A DNA stretch of 64,000 bases from Croceivirga sp. Lineage in GTDB: Bacteria; Bacteroidota; Bacteroidia; Flavobacteriales; Flavobacteriaceae. Below the pieces are notes generated by a model. It did no database searches. It saw nothing but the letters and a program-made list of their open reading frames with translations, and had not been told where the DNA came from. A program made the position numbers and the translations under genes. Positions 42,287 to 51,284 of the stretch are shown piece by piece. Location of the stretch: NCBI GenBank assembly GCA_028281025.1, contig JANQKR010000044.1, positions 101,591-165,590 on the forward strand. Direction: 5' to 3'. Within the stretch, counting starts at the first letter, position 1, and each line of letters begins with the position of its first letter.

Positions 42287-43093
42287 TTACCGGCAAACGG
42301 CCTTGTTACGCGCCAAGGCATATTGCGTATTTCCGATACGCCATCTTCCCTGTGCCAAATAGTTCTTGTTTATGGTATATACACTTTGGGTGCCATCCGC
42401 AAAGTTCAAAACGCCCACCATGGCTCCCTGCCGGCGCTCCAAATGCCATGTCCCATAATTCTTTCCCCGAGTCACGCCATGGGCGTTTCCACCATACCTG
42501 CCTTCCACGCTGAACCCACCATCATAATTCAGGCTAAATCGACCATCGGCACAAAAATTGACATAAGTTATGGAACTTGCCGTGCTATCGTTAAAAATTG
42601 AAGTGCGTTGGTAGAACACCAACTGGCTCCCGGCGATGTAATTGAACAACTCCTTTGCTTCCCCGGTATAATTCATGTCTTTTGAGGTTGGGCCATCGGA
42701 GTTCTCTTCAGTACTCGTCGCTGTTCCATCCGTAAAATAGGGCGTTAAATCCATCGCATCCAATTCGTGCTGGGTCGATGTTTGGTAGAAGGTATAGTTG
42801 ACCCCTTCCGACACTAAATTCAGCCCTCCTTGAATGGCTTGTCCGGAAAAACTATAATTGCCAACATTCGTAAATACCGTGCCATTTATGGTAGTGGCGG
42901 TATTTTCCGCCTTTAACGCATACATTCCTTCGGTGGACACCAATAAACCGTGCAATTCCGAGCCCACCGCCTTTAATTGCAGGCCTACGGCACCGTTCGG
43001 AGTAATAAATGTTCCGGTAAAACTTGAGTTCTGTCCCTGCAATACACTGAAAAACAGTGTACAAATGCAAAACAATTTAGCAGCGCTACTCAC
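42287..43093 (-). CDS. Secreted protein of unknown function
   Basis: A 268-residue exported protein. The ORF extends to a TTG at 43129, but the GTG at 43093 gives a compact signal peptide (SSAAKLFCICTLFFSVLQGQ) and overlaps the stop of the upstream DUF4251 gene by eight bases, so I prefer it. The mature part is beta-rich with two similar-looking blocks (TGTFITPNGAVGLQLKAVG; GTWHLERRQGAMVGVLNFADG), a pattern of small beta-barrel proteins. No named family. Confidence 0.72.
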   Translation of the reverse strand: MSSAAKLFCICTLFFSVLQGQNSSFTGTFITPNGAVGLQLKAVGSELHGLLVSTEGMYALKAENTATTINGTVFTNVGNYSFSGQAIQGGLNLVSEGVNYTFYQTSTQHELDAMDLTPYFTDGTATSTEENSDGPTSKDMNYTGEAKELFNYIAGSQLVFYQRTSIFNDSTASSITYVNFCADGRFSLNYDGGFSVEGRYGGNAHGVTRGKNYGTWHLERRQGAMVGVLNFADGTQSVYTINKNYLAQGRWRIGNTQYALARNKAVCR

Positions 43094-43652
43094 GGTCGAT
43101 AGGGTCTTTGATTGATCCTGAATAGGCAATGCTCAATCGATCGGTGCTATTGACGTAGAAAGTGGTGTTCATATTTCCGAATAATATTCCATTGACCGTA
43201 AACCCTTCTCCCGTGTCACTTTCAATATCAAAATTGAAATTGTATTGCCGCTTCTTTTCATCAAATGCTATTTCAAAGTCCCTGGGTACCCCCTCGAACT
43301 GGATTCCTGCATCGGTTGGAGGATACTTACGGGTAAATTGGCGTTCCCCATAGTACGGAAGTATGCCAAAAACGCTATCATTTTTAAATTCGATATAACT
43401 GGCCATACCAAAAATATCGATCCTGTTGGGGTTACTTCCAAGGGGCAACAATCCAGAGACCGCAATGGCATTCACGGTCTGGGTAGCTAAAGGGTTGGCC
43501 CATCGTGCATCCAAACGGAACGCATTGGAATCCACCATTTCTTGAAGTTTTGCCAGCTGTTCTGGCGAGGCAGTAGCTTTTTTGCTGGCACAGGCCATCG
43601 ATAGCAGTGCCAAAACCACCGCAATCAGTAAAACGTTGTTCTTTGTTTTCAT
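43086..43652 (-). CDS. DUF4251-family lipoprotein
   Basis: A 188-residue lipoprotein from ATG 43652 (KTKNNVLLIAVVLALLSMAC, lipid-modified Cys ~21). It fits DUF4251, a Bacteroidota family of exported beta-rich proteins: VDSNAFRLDARWANP near the start, DSVFGILPYYGERQF in the middle and FYVNSTDRLSIAYSGSI at the end. Function unknown. Its end overlaps the following secreted-protein gene, indicating co-translation. Confidence 0.85.
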   Translation of the reverse strand: MKTKNNVLLIAVVLALLSMACASKKATASPEQLAKLQEMVDSNAFRLDARWANPLATQTVNAIAVSGLLPLGSNPNRIDIFGMASYIEFKNDSVFGILPYYGERQFTRKYPPTDAGIQFEGVPRDFEIAFDEKKRQYNFNFDIESDTGEGFTVNGILFGNMNTTFYVNSTDRLSIAYSGSIKDPIDRE

Positions 43653-43832
43653 CTGTTTAAATTTTATAGATCTTTCAGCGGTCATATGCAATTCTCCATT
43701 GCTATTTCGGTCGGTATCAAGAATTGCCATGACTCATTTCATAGTACGTTATTTTTCTAAATTAATCCCTCAAATAGTTTGCCACAAATGGCGATTAGGG
43801 AATACTATTTGTGGATCAGTGAACCATCAGTT

Positions 43833-45473
43833 TCATTGTGTGACATATCCAGGCCCTTTTACAAATCGGCCTGGGGTCGCTCCCGTATGTTCCCCGTCCT
43901 TTATGACCTGCCCCCCATTTACAAAAACATGGACCATACCTTCGGCATATTGATGCGGATCGGTGAACGTAGCTTTATCAGTGACCTTTTCCGGGTCAAA
44001 CACCACAATGTCGGCATAATTGCCAACGCCTAATCGTCCCCGTTTTTGGAGTTTGAGATTGTCGGCTGGCAATGACGTTAGTTTTTTGATGCCTTCTTCA
44101 AGTGAAATCACCCCTTCATCACGGGCAAATTTTCCCAGTACCCTAATGAACGATCCGTAGGCCCGTGGATGTGTACTTTGCTTGATAAAGACGCCCTCAT
44201 TGGTATAGGACCCCGCATCGGAACAAAAACTGACCCATGGAAGTGCCACTTTTTTGGCAATGTTTTCCTCGGACATGGAGAAATAGACCACCTGAACACG
44301 ACTTTGATCTTTTACCAATAGATCCACCAAAGCTTCGGCTGGGTCCATCCCCCACTCATCGGCCACTTCGGTAAGGTATTTTCCGATGTACTTACGCATT
44401 TCCTCTGATCGGAACCCCACCAAAAGAATAGTTTCCGGAGCATTTCGAAACTCCATTTCCGCAATTGCCCTTTCTCGGTTTTTTGGGTCGCCCAGGCGCT
44501 CCAACATGGCAGCGATACCCTCTTCCCTGGCCCAGTCCGGCAACTGCACATGAAGTCCGGTAGAGCTTGCATTATAGGTATAGATATCGGCTGTAATGGG
44601 CAGCCCAACCGTTCGGGCGGAATCTATTTTTGCAATGGCCCTATCCAACTTGTCCCAATTGGGTTTGGAGGAAGCCTTTAGATGGTATACCTCCGAACGG
44701 ATATCGGCCTCCTTGGAAATCTGGATCAGCTCGTCCAGACTTTCCAAAAGTCGGTCTCCCTCATTACGGATATGGGAAATATAAAGACCGTCGTAGGTAG
44801 CGGCAACTTTTGAAAGTTCCACCAATTCCTGGGTACTCGCATACATACTGGGGGCATAGAGCAATGAACTGGAGATGCCCATCGCCCCTTCCTCCATGGC
44901 CTGTTTGGTCAATTTCTTCATTTCCTCCAGTTCCCCAGGGGTGGCCGGTCTGTTTTCAAAACCGATAACATGGGTTCTTAGTGTCCCATTGCCCACAAAA
45001 GAGGCCACGTTTGTGGAAACCCCTTTATCTTCCAAATGCTGCAGGTATTCCCCCAGGGTGGTCCATGGAATATCAAATGTTATATCCCCCTGACCCTTTA
45101 ACATATTTTCCTTCATTTCCTCATTTAGGGGCCCCATGGAGCGTCCCTCGCCCATTACTTCCAAAGTGACCCCCTGTCGGATGTCACTCTGCGATCGTCC
45201 ATCCTCCAATAGGGACACGTTGGCCCAACTGAGCATATTGATAAAGCCCGGGGAAGTGGCCAAACCGTTTAGGGCAATGGTTTCCTTTCCTTTCAGGGAG
45301 TTGGGCTCCCCAATAGAGGCAATGGTATCCGCATTGATTCCAATATCCCCGGGATAGGGCGCTTCTCCCCCACCGTCATAAAGCAGGCCATTTTGTAGGA
45401 CCAAATCGTACTCCTGGGAAGGGGTACACGCAAAAATCAAAAAAAGGAGGCAGTAAAGGGAGAGGTATTTCAT
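43833..45473 (-). CDS. N-acyl-D-amino-acid deacylase-like amidohydrolase lipoprotein
   Basis: A 546-residue lipoprotein (start at 45473; YLSLYCLLFLIFAC, Cys ~15). The amidohydrolase TIM-barrel is recognisable: TSPGFINMLSWANVSL, GVTLEVMGEGRS, YISHIRNEGDRL with the first barrel histidine, EVYHLKASSKPNW with the second, ADIYTYNAS, FCSDAGSY with the metal Asp, and the C-terminal GRLGVGNYADIVVFD. The usual HxH after the first strand and the bridging Cys of D-aminoacylase are both replaced, so metal content may differ. It may act in peptidoglycan or D-amino-acid salvage. Confidence 0.85.
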   Translation of the reverse strand: MKYLSLYCLLFLIFACTPSQEYDLVLQNGLLYDGGGEAPYPGDIGINADTIASIGEPNSLKGKETIALNGLATSPGFINMLSWANVSLLEDGRSQSDIRQGVTLEVMGEGRSMGPLNEEMKENMLKGQGDITFDIPWTTLGEYLQHLEDKGVSTNVASFVGNGTLRTHVIGFENRPATPGELEEMKKLTKQAMEEGAMGISSSLLYAPSMYASTQELVELSKVAATYDGLYISHIRNEGDRLLESLDELIQISKEADIRSEVYHLKASSKPNWDKLDRAIAKIDSARTVGLPITADIYTYNASSTGLHVQLPDWAREEGIAAMLERLGDPKNRERAIAEMEFRNAPETILLVGFRSEEMRKYIGKYLTEVADEWGMDPAEALVDLLVKDQSRVQVVYFSMSEENIAKKVALPWVSFCSDAGSYTNEGVFIKQSTHPRAYGSFIRVLGKFARDEGVISLEEGIKKLTSLPADNLKLQKRGRLGVGNYADIVVFDPEKVTDKATFTDPHQYAEGMVHVFVNGGQVIKDGEHTGATPGRFVKGPGYVTQ

Positions 45474-45522
45474 ATGCTTGGGTTTTATCCCTAAGATACT
45501 ACTATTCAATTAAAAAGCGAAG

Positions 45523-46281
45523 TCAAACCCCTTCAAACCAAAGCTTAAAATCCGCTACTTTTTCCCTGCTCACCACAATTTCCTTGTCAATATTTTTTTT
45601 AAGACTGAGTTTTAACCTTCTATTGGAGTAAACGACAACATCATTAATAGCCTCCAGGGCCACCATATAACTACGATTGACCCTAAAAAACTTTTTCGGG
45701 TCCAAGAGTTCCTTTAGGGACTCTATCGTATATTCCACGGGATATTCCTTCCCTTCCAAATTGATGAGGCAAACATCCCTGCCTTCGGCGTAAAACGCCA
45801 GAATGTCCTTGGTCAAAACAGACCGTAAATGATTGCCCACGCGCACCAAAAAACGATCTTTATAGACTTTGGCAGCCAATTTTTCCATCACGGGAGCTAT
45901 TTCCGAAGCGTTCGAGAACTGCAGTTGTAGGGATTTTAATTTTTTTAGGGATTTTGACAAATCCGTAAAGGTTATGGGCTTTAGCAGATAATCAATACTG
46001 TTCACCTTAAAGGCGTCTATGGCGAACTCGTCGAAAGCGGTGGTAAAGATTACGGGTTTGCGCACCGGCACAGTCCCAAAGAGCTCAAAACTCAAGCCGT
46101 CCGTTAATTGCACGTCCATAAAATAGAGATCGACCTTCGCATTGTTCCGTTGTATCCATGGAATGGCCATTTCCAATGAATCCAAAACGGTCAATATCTC
46201 AATGGAGGCATCACATTTGGTTAAATACCGTTTTAACTTTTCGGCCGCCAATGGTTCGTCTTCAAGTATGGCTACTTTCAT
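45523..46281 (-). CDS. LytTR-family response regulator
   Basis: A 252-residue regulator: receiver domain with EDE at 7-9, phospho-acceptor Asp56 in YFMDVQL and Lys101 in LLKPI; LytTR DNA-binding domain from ~140 with FFRVNRSYMVAL and VSREKVADFKLWF. It overlaps the degenerate kinase gene by 20 bp. With two kinase-like genes upstream in the same run, its phosphoryl donor is most likely the first of them, the complete kinase. Confidence 0.94.
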   Translation of the reverse strand: MKVAILEDEPLAAEKLKRYLTKCDASIEILTVLDSLEMAIPWIQRNNAKVDLYFMDVQLTDGLSFELFGTVPVRKPVIFTTAFDEFAIDAFKVNSIDYLLKPITFTDLSKSLKKLKSLQLQFSNASEIAPVMEKLAAKVYKDRFLVRVGNHLRSVLTKDILAFYAEGRDVCLINLEGKEYPVEYTIESLKELLDPKKFFRVNRSYMVALEAINDVVVYSNRRLKLSLKKNIDKEIVVSREKVADFKLWFEGV

Positions 46282-47296
46282 TATAGATCAGTTTTGGTAG
46301 TTTTATGATTTTGAATCGTCCTTCCTCCCGTATCTGAATGGGCATATCCGTATAGAATTGATAACTACGGGAAATATCCCGCAAGGTGTCCATGGACAGG
46401 GATTCCTCCAATTTTTCCTCATGTTCATATCGTACCTCCAGGGACTCCTTATTATCCAGGATATCAATAACCAATGCTTTTCTGGCGGAAACGATGGTGG
46501 TCCGTATAATGGATTCCATTACTTTTAAAAGGCTGGTCGGCAGGACGGTAAAATCCGTATCGCTTACTTTTCCAAGTTTTACCTTTCGGTACGGAAGATG
46601 GTCAAAAAGTTGGGACAATGCCCTTACAATGGTCAGTTCTTCCCGTAAGGGAACCATTTCCCGTTTTCTTTTAGATAATATATAACGATAGACCGTGGAA
46701 AAATGATCGGTCAACTCTTCCGCTTTTGCCGGATTTTCCTTCATCACCACCAACATGGCTTCCAAACTTTCAAAAAGCAGTTTGGGATTGATGCCATTGC
46801 GGTAACTGGCAAAGTCATGTTCAATGGCCTGCTTTGCGCGAAGTTCCTTTTCAATTTTTTGGGTGTTTTTCCGAAATAGGAAATAGTGCCCCAAATACAG
46901 TACCACATAAAGTAAGGTAATGAAGGAAAAAATGCTGTTGAACACAAACAACTCCCTAAAATTTGCGGTATACAGTAATATGTATTTAAAGTAAAGGTAC
47001 ATGGATAGGTACACTAGGCCTATCGTCAATAGAATGGAAACGCATATTTGCAACAATACTTTGAAAAGGAAGGATTTGGGGCGTTGCAACCGTTCAAACA
47101 CCAAAAGCGATAAACGGGAAAATTCCTGGGTCAGGTAAGCCAATCCTATGCATACATACAATTCCTGGCTTAAAAAGTCCTCCTGGATGTAAAGCACGGC
47201 ATTATTGATCAATAGCATAAGCAGATACACCAGCGTACCACTAAATAGTGGACTGAGTAACCGAAACCATGGATTGTGCACAAATAACCTATTCAT
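46262..47296 (-). CDS. Degenerate LytS-type kinase (pseudokinase)
   Basis: A 344-residue membrane protein with the same layout as LytS-type kinases: four hydrophobic helices to ~140, then the His_kinase region. The phospho-acceptor motif PHFLFN is PKLLFE here, with Lys172 at the histidine position. The N-box ENAVKHN is ESIIRTT (Asn to Ser262). The G-box GLGLKNI has become TLRDISR. It cannot bind ATP or phosphorylate in the usual way, yet the frame is intact and overlaps both neighbours (8 and 20 bp). It is probably a regulatory partner of the true kinase. Confidence 0.88.
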   Translation of the reverse strand: MNRLFVHNPWFRLLSPLFSGTLVYLLMLLINNAVLYIQEDFLSQELYVCIGLAYLTQEFSRLSLLVFERLQRPKSFLFKVLLQICVSILLTIGLVYLSMYLYFKYILLYTANFRELFVFNSIFSFITLLYVVLYLGHYFLFRKNTQKIEKELRAKQAIEHDFASYRNGINPKLLFESLEAMLVVMKENPAKAEELTDHFSTVYRYILSKRKREMVPLREELTIVRALSQLFDHLPYRKVKLGKVSDTDFTVLPTSLLKVMESIIRTTIVSARKALVIDILDNKESLEVRYEHEEKLEESLSMDTLRDISRSYQFYTDMPIQIREEGRFKIIKLPKLIYNESSHT

Positions 47297-48332
47297 TCTT
47301 TAACAAGGGTAAATTGACCGTGAAATGGGTGTTGTCCTCAATTTTTATCTTGGCATTGGACAATATTCCATAGCGGCCTGTAATATTTTTCAATCCAATT
47401 CCCGTGGAGGGGGTGCTCTGTCGTTTCCTGATTTTGGTATTGGTAATGGTTATAAAGTCCTCATTGCCCGTAATGGTAACCTTAATGGGATTGGCTTTCG
47501 TTACCATATTATGTTTTACGGCATTTTCCACCAATATTTGAAGTGTCAATGGGGGAATCTTGCTTTGCAGATGATTCGCGTCCAAACCCACTTGTAGCTT
47601 AAAACCATCCCCGAACCTGGTCTTAAGCAGGAAGGCATAGGATTCCACAAAAGCCAATTCTTCCTTTATGCCGATCAACGAAGTACTATGATTGTCCAGG
47701 GTATATCGATAGGATTTGGCCATGGAACGGATAAAGGTTTCGGCCTTTTCGGTATGGTCATGGAACAGTACGGAAAGGGAATTGATGCAATTAAAAAGAA
47801 AATGTGGGCTTAATTGGGATTTTAGGGCTGCCAATTGCAATTCGGCCTGCCTTCGTTCGGTACGCAACTCCAAAAATTGCGCCGTGGTATATTGATCATA
47901 GGAATAGAACGCAAAATAGGCGATGTTATAAATAACTGCAGCGCAAAACAGAAGAATCCCCAGTTCCAAACGGGTTTCCAGGTCCATGGAGTTCAAAAAA
48001 GGTCTCCCCATTGTGAAATATCCGTACAGGCCAACACAGATGAAGACGATGCCATAGGTGCTTACCATATTCCAGAGAATTCCAAGCAAAAGTCGAATCC
48101 CGGTATTTTTTTTCCATGCCAGTAACCTATTTAGGGGGCCATTGGAAAAAAATACCGAATAGGCAACCAAAACACCTAAGATTCCACTTAAAATGAGTTG
48201 CCCCAGGCGCTGCGATTGTTCAAAATTGACAAAACCAAAGGTCAATGCTCCCAATACAAAGCCAATACCGAAAAGGCTCAGGTGTTTTTTCATGGTTGGT
48301 TGATATAGCAATCCAATAAAGTGCCGCTTCAT
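47289..48332 (-). CDS. LytS-type sensor histidine kinase
   Basis: A 347-residue membrane kinase. Four hydrophobic segments lie within the first ~145 residues, then the His_kinase domain with His177 in LSPHFLFNCINSL, the N-box LQILVENAVKHN and the G-box TGIGLKNITGRYG. A second start at codon 14 (48293) would give a more usual N-terminus and cannot be excluded. It is the first gene of a three-gene unit with a degenerate kinase and a LytTR regulator, all overlapping. Confidence 0.93.
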   Translation of the reverse strand: MKRHFIGLLYQPTMKKHLSLFGIGFVLGALTFGFVNFEQSQRLGQLILSGILGVLVAYSVFFSNGPLNRLLAWKKNTGIRLLLGILWNMVSTYGIVFICVGLYGYFTMGRPFLNSMDLETRLELGILLFCAAVIYNIAYFAFYSYDQYTTAQFLELRTERRQAELQLAALKSQLSPHFLFNCINSLSVLFHDHTEKAETFIRSMAKSYRYTLDNHSTSLIGIKEELAFVESYAFLLKTRFGDGFKLQVGLDANHLQSKIPPLTLQILVENAVKHNMVTKANPIKVTITGNEDFITITNTKIRKRQSTPSTGIGLKNITGRYGILSNAKIKIEDNTHFTVNLPLLKNE

Positions 48333-48395
48333 GCCACCAAATTAGACAATAAAAGGTTTGTCCGCTTGGTTTGGGCGGTCCATAAAGGAATAGGT

Positions 48396-49844
48396 TTATC
48401 TTATGGCCCTTAAAACACGACCCAAATGAGCATTCGACGAAATACCATCGCTGGAATGGTGATAAGCGTCCAGAACACTTTCGGACTTGCCCCTTACCGA
48501 CGGTGCAAAAGCCATCAATGTTTCCGCATGGTGATGGTCGGAATTAATACTTCTGGTGGCATTTAAAATCTGGACAAGGTCCCCATTGGAGTAGGAACGT
48601 TTGGAAAGCTGTTTAAAAACGGAAGCCTTGTGGTGATCGGAGTTTACATTTCGCAATGTGGACAGGTACGTCTCCAAAGCCATGCCCAACTCCTGTTCCT
48701 GGGCTATTTTTTTCAATATGCTCGCCTGATGTATATCTGAAGATATATTTTCCTTCACTTGTTCCAATAAATGGGACAATGCTTCTTGATCCAGTTTCTC
48801 CCTTAGCATATCACTGAGGATACTGGCAATGTGATGGTCAGAACTCATATTGTCCACGGAAGACAATAGGGAGTGATGCGCACTTGAGGACAGATTACTT
48901 GTTGAAAGGGCCTTCTTTAAAACAGATGCCTTATGGTGGTCGGAATCAATGGATCTGGAGGTTGAAATCAATAATTTGGTGTTCTCAGGATTTAAGGACC
49001 GACTGCTAAGGACTTTTAACAGCACATCGGCCTTGTGATGATCGGAATCGATATCCCCCGCAATTCTGAACAAGGCCTTCATTTGGTTGTCCGAAATTTC
49101 ACGGTCCTGAATGGAACGTTTAAGGACTTCCGCCTTATGATGGTCGGAATTTATTTTACCCGTAGTCTGGATATAGGCCGTGGTTACGGCATCGGAGGAT
49201 AAAAAAGCCTTGGCATTGTGTTTTAAAATTTCCGCTTTATGATGGTCAGAGCTGATTCCCCCTACCCTTTTTAAGGTAGAAATCAGACCTTTTTCATCCA
49301 ATCTTTTGTCCAAAAGGAGTCTTAGGTATCGGGACTTCACGTGATTGCTCGAGATTTCGTCCACTTCCTTCAAAACGGGATAATATCCGCCCTTTTTATA
49401 CATGCGGTCCACCCGTTTTTGTGATCCCAGTGTCGTGCTGCGCACCACTTCCAATAATATTTCGGAGAGCCATTTCTTTCCTTCGGAGTCAAAACTCTTT
49501 TGGGAACCGCCCACATAATAGTTTTTGACCAGGTTTCCGGAAGCATCCGGTTCCATAACTATTCGCCTTCGGCTACCAAAAGCAGTTTTCTTGATTTCCA
49601 TATAACCGCCCCTAGAGATGGACACTACATCGGAATCGTCATCGGAAAGTTCTATTTCGCCTTTGTATTCTATAAAAAAGTTGTTCCCAAAACCGTTTTT
49701 TATGGAAATCGTTGTTTTTCCATTATCGTTTACGTTAATGGAAGTGCTCCTCCGTTGTGCTTCCGAAAAGGAAGGGTAAAGGAGTGCCAATACCAAAAGG
49801 ACCTTTATAAGAAAGCTTACCATAAGTTTTGATAGATACGTCAT
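48396..49844 (-). CDS. Secreted protein with ten SDHHKA-type repeats
   Basis: A 482-residue exported protein (signal peptide LVLALLYPSFSEAQ). Residues ~25-110 are beta-rich (TTISIKNGFGNNFFIEYKG; SRGGYMEIKK). From ~160 to the end there are ten repeats of about 30-37 residues, each with a core such as ISSDHHKAEIL, INSDHHKAEVL, IDSDHHKASVL or ISSDIHQASIL, separated by an alpha-helical stretch. This suggests a HEAT-like solenoid with a row of His-His pairs. Similar SD-x-x-KA repeat proteins occur in Bacteroidota; no function is established. Confidence 0.83.
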   Translation of the reverse strand: MTYLSKLMVSFLIKVLLVLALLYPSFSEAQRRSTSINVNDNGKTTISIKNGFGNNFFIEYKGEIELSDDDSDVVSISRGGYMEIKKTAFGSRRRIVMEPDASGNLVKNYYVGGSQKSFDSEGKKWLSEILLEVVRSTTLGSQKRVDRMYKKGGYYPVLKEVDEISSNHVKSRYLRLLLDKRLDEKGLISTLKRVGGISSDHHKAEILKHNAKAFLSSDAVTTAYIQTTGKINSDHHKAEVLKRSIQDREISDNQMKALFRIAGDIDSDHHKADVLLKVLSSRSLNPENTKLLISTSRSIDSDHHKASVLKKALSTSNLSSSAHHSLLSSVDNMSSDHHIASILSDMLREKLDQEALSHLLEQVKENISSDIHQASILKKIAQEQELGMALETYLSTLRNVNSDHHKASVFKQLSKRSYSNGDLVQILNATRSINSDHHHAETLMAFAPSVRGKSESVLDAYHHSSDGISSNAHLGRVLRAIR

Positions 49845-49861
49845 GATTGTTCGTTTTTAAA

Positions 49862-49890
49862 ATCGTCCGCCCTTGATGAAAGCGGACGAT
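49862..49890 (-). terminator. Rho-independent terminator (minus strand)
   Basis: ATCGTCCGC (49862-49870) pairs perfectly with GCGGACGAT (49882-49890) around an 11-base loop, followed on the minus strand by TTTTAAAAAC. It lies just upstream of the repeat-protein gene and would end transcription coming from the DMT transporter and its DUF1080 remnant. Confidence 0.65.
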
Positions 49891-49910
49891 TTGATGATTG
49901 CCTATTCGTT

Positions 49911-49950
49911 TTTTGATTGATGATGGTACCATTTTGATTGATGATGGTAC
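49911..49950. repeat. Short tandem direct repeat (2 x 19 bp, period 21)
   Basis: TTTTGATTGATGATGGTAC occurs at 49911-49929 and 49932-49950 with two bases between. It lies in the noncoding DNA between the DUF1080 remnant and the terminator. Two adjacent copies could be a paired protein-binding site (LytTR proteins bind direct repeats of about this period) or simple slippage. Confidence 0.75.
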
Positions 49951-50063
49951 AAATATCATAGTGGACCTCCAATCAAAAAAATGCAATGTAGTGGATCGTA
50001 CCGTTGGTGTAGTGAATTGTACGATTCATGAAATGAGGACCGTTGGTCCGAAAGTCCGGCGAT

Positions 50064-50255
50064 TGAAATCAACTCCGACTTCCTGAACTCTACTGCAGTA
50101 CCTTTCGCTTGTAGTGCCATTTTCCTTTCTCCGGCTGTGGCATTAAAACCATGATTTACCAAATCGCCATTGACCCAAACCTTGATTTCATTCCCAAAAC
50201 ATTCAACGGTCATGGAATTCCATTCCCCCAAGGGAAAAGCAATGGGATACGCCTC
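50064..50255 (-). pseudogene. 3' remnant of a DUF1080 (3-keto-disaccharide hydrolase-type) gene
   Basis: The minus-strand frame reads AFPLGEWNSMTVECFGNE, then IKVWVNGDLVNHGFNA and MALQAKGTAVEFRKSEL. This is the closing part of the DUF1080 concanavalin-like domain (GEWN...G..I..W.NG......G.IALQ..G..VEFR...L). The preceding ~130 residues and any signal peptide are missing, because the frame begins at the 3' end of the DMT transporter. About 30 unrelated codons follow the homologous part. Confidence 0.72.
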
Positions 50256-51171
50256 ATTTTTTAAACCGATTTAAGATTTTAAGGGTTTTCTTGGTATTGA
50301 TAAAATAAACACCCGTAAGGAGAATGATAGCGGCAACAATGGATTGCACGCTGATTTGTTCATTTAAAAAATACCAGCCCAACACCATGGCAACAATGGG
50401 ATTCACATAGGTATTTGTGGCCACTTTTTCCGGGGAGACCACCCGTAACAGGAAATTAAATGAGGTAAACGCCACAATACTGCCAAAAATGATCAAAAGT
50501 ACCATGGACCATTGCACCCCGTCTGACCACATTGTGGGGGATGACCACGGTTCACCAAAGGCAAAACTGATGATAAACAACAACACCCCACCCGTCAGCA
50601 TTTGATAGCCCGTATTTACAAAATAGTTTTTGGGCAGATCGGCCTTGGCCACAAACAGACTTCCATAGGCCCAACTCAACATGGCACCAAAGATCATGAG
50701 CATCCCCAGGACGGCATTCTCCTGTTCCAGGATATTCCTTTGACTTACCAAAAGATAAATCCCCAACATCCCCAAAAACACGCCGAATAAGGACATAGGT
50801 TGGATTTTTTTACCCTGTAGGATCCACATCATCAATAAAATGACCAAGGGTTGGGCGGATATTTCCAGGGCAGCAAAGTTGCTGTCCACAAATTTTAATG
50901 CCCAAACCACTACCCCATTGCCAAAGCTGAGGAACAAAAAGCCCAGGAATACCGAATTCCAAAATTGTTTTTTGGAGACCTTTATCGATTTTCCACTTAA
51001 TAGCGCCATGCAAAAGATCAAGATACCGGCGGTAACAAAACGTATCCCTGCCAAAAAGAAAGGAGGGATTTCCTGCACCGCTATTTTGTTCAGCAAATAG
51101 GTGGATCCCCAAATCACGTAGATGGCAAAGAACGCTAAAATGATGAGCGTGGTCTTTTTCTTTTCCTGCAT
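50254..51171 (-). CDS. EamA-family drug/metabolite transporter
   Basis: A 305-residue inner-membrane protein with ten hydrophobic helices, two EamA units of five. The N-terminal block IYVIWGSTYLLNKIAVQEIPP and the second-half block GSIVAFTSFNFLLRVVSPEKVATNTYVNPIVA are characteristic of this permease family (RhaT/YdcZ-related exporters of metabolites or amino acids). The substrate is unknown. Its stop codon lies at the junction with a truncated DUF1080 gene. Confidence 0.93.
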   Translation of the reverse strand: MQEKKKTTLIILAFFAIYVIWGSTYLLNKIAVQEIPPFFLAGIRFVTAGILIFCMALLSGKSIKVSKKQFWNSVFLGFLFLSFGNGVVVWALKFVDSNFAALEISAQPLVILLMMWILQGKKIQPMSLFGVFLGMLGIYLLVSQRNILEQENAVLGMLMIFGAMLSWAYGSLFVAKADLPKNYFVNTGYQMLTGGVLLFIISFAFGEPWSSPTMWSDGVQWSMVLLIIFGSIVAFTSFNFLLRVVSPEKVATNTYVNPIVAMVLGWYFLNEQISVQSIVAAIILLTGVYFINTKKTLKILNRFKK

Positions 51172-51284
51172 TGATTAAAAGAAATGGCTATGGAATTCAA
51201 TATTACGTCGAATAATTAAATTTTAAAGGATTTCATGACAATTGTATTCACTATATTACGTAAAGGGATTATTTGCCATAACCA

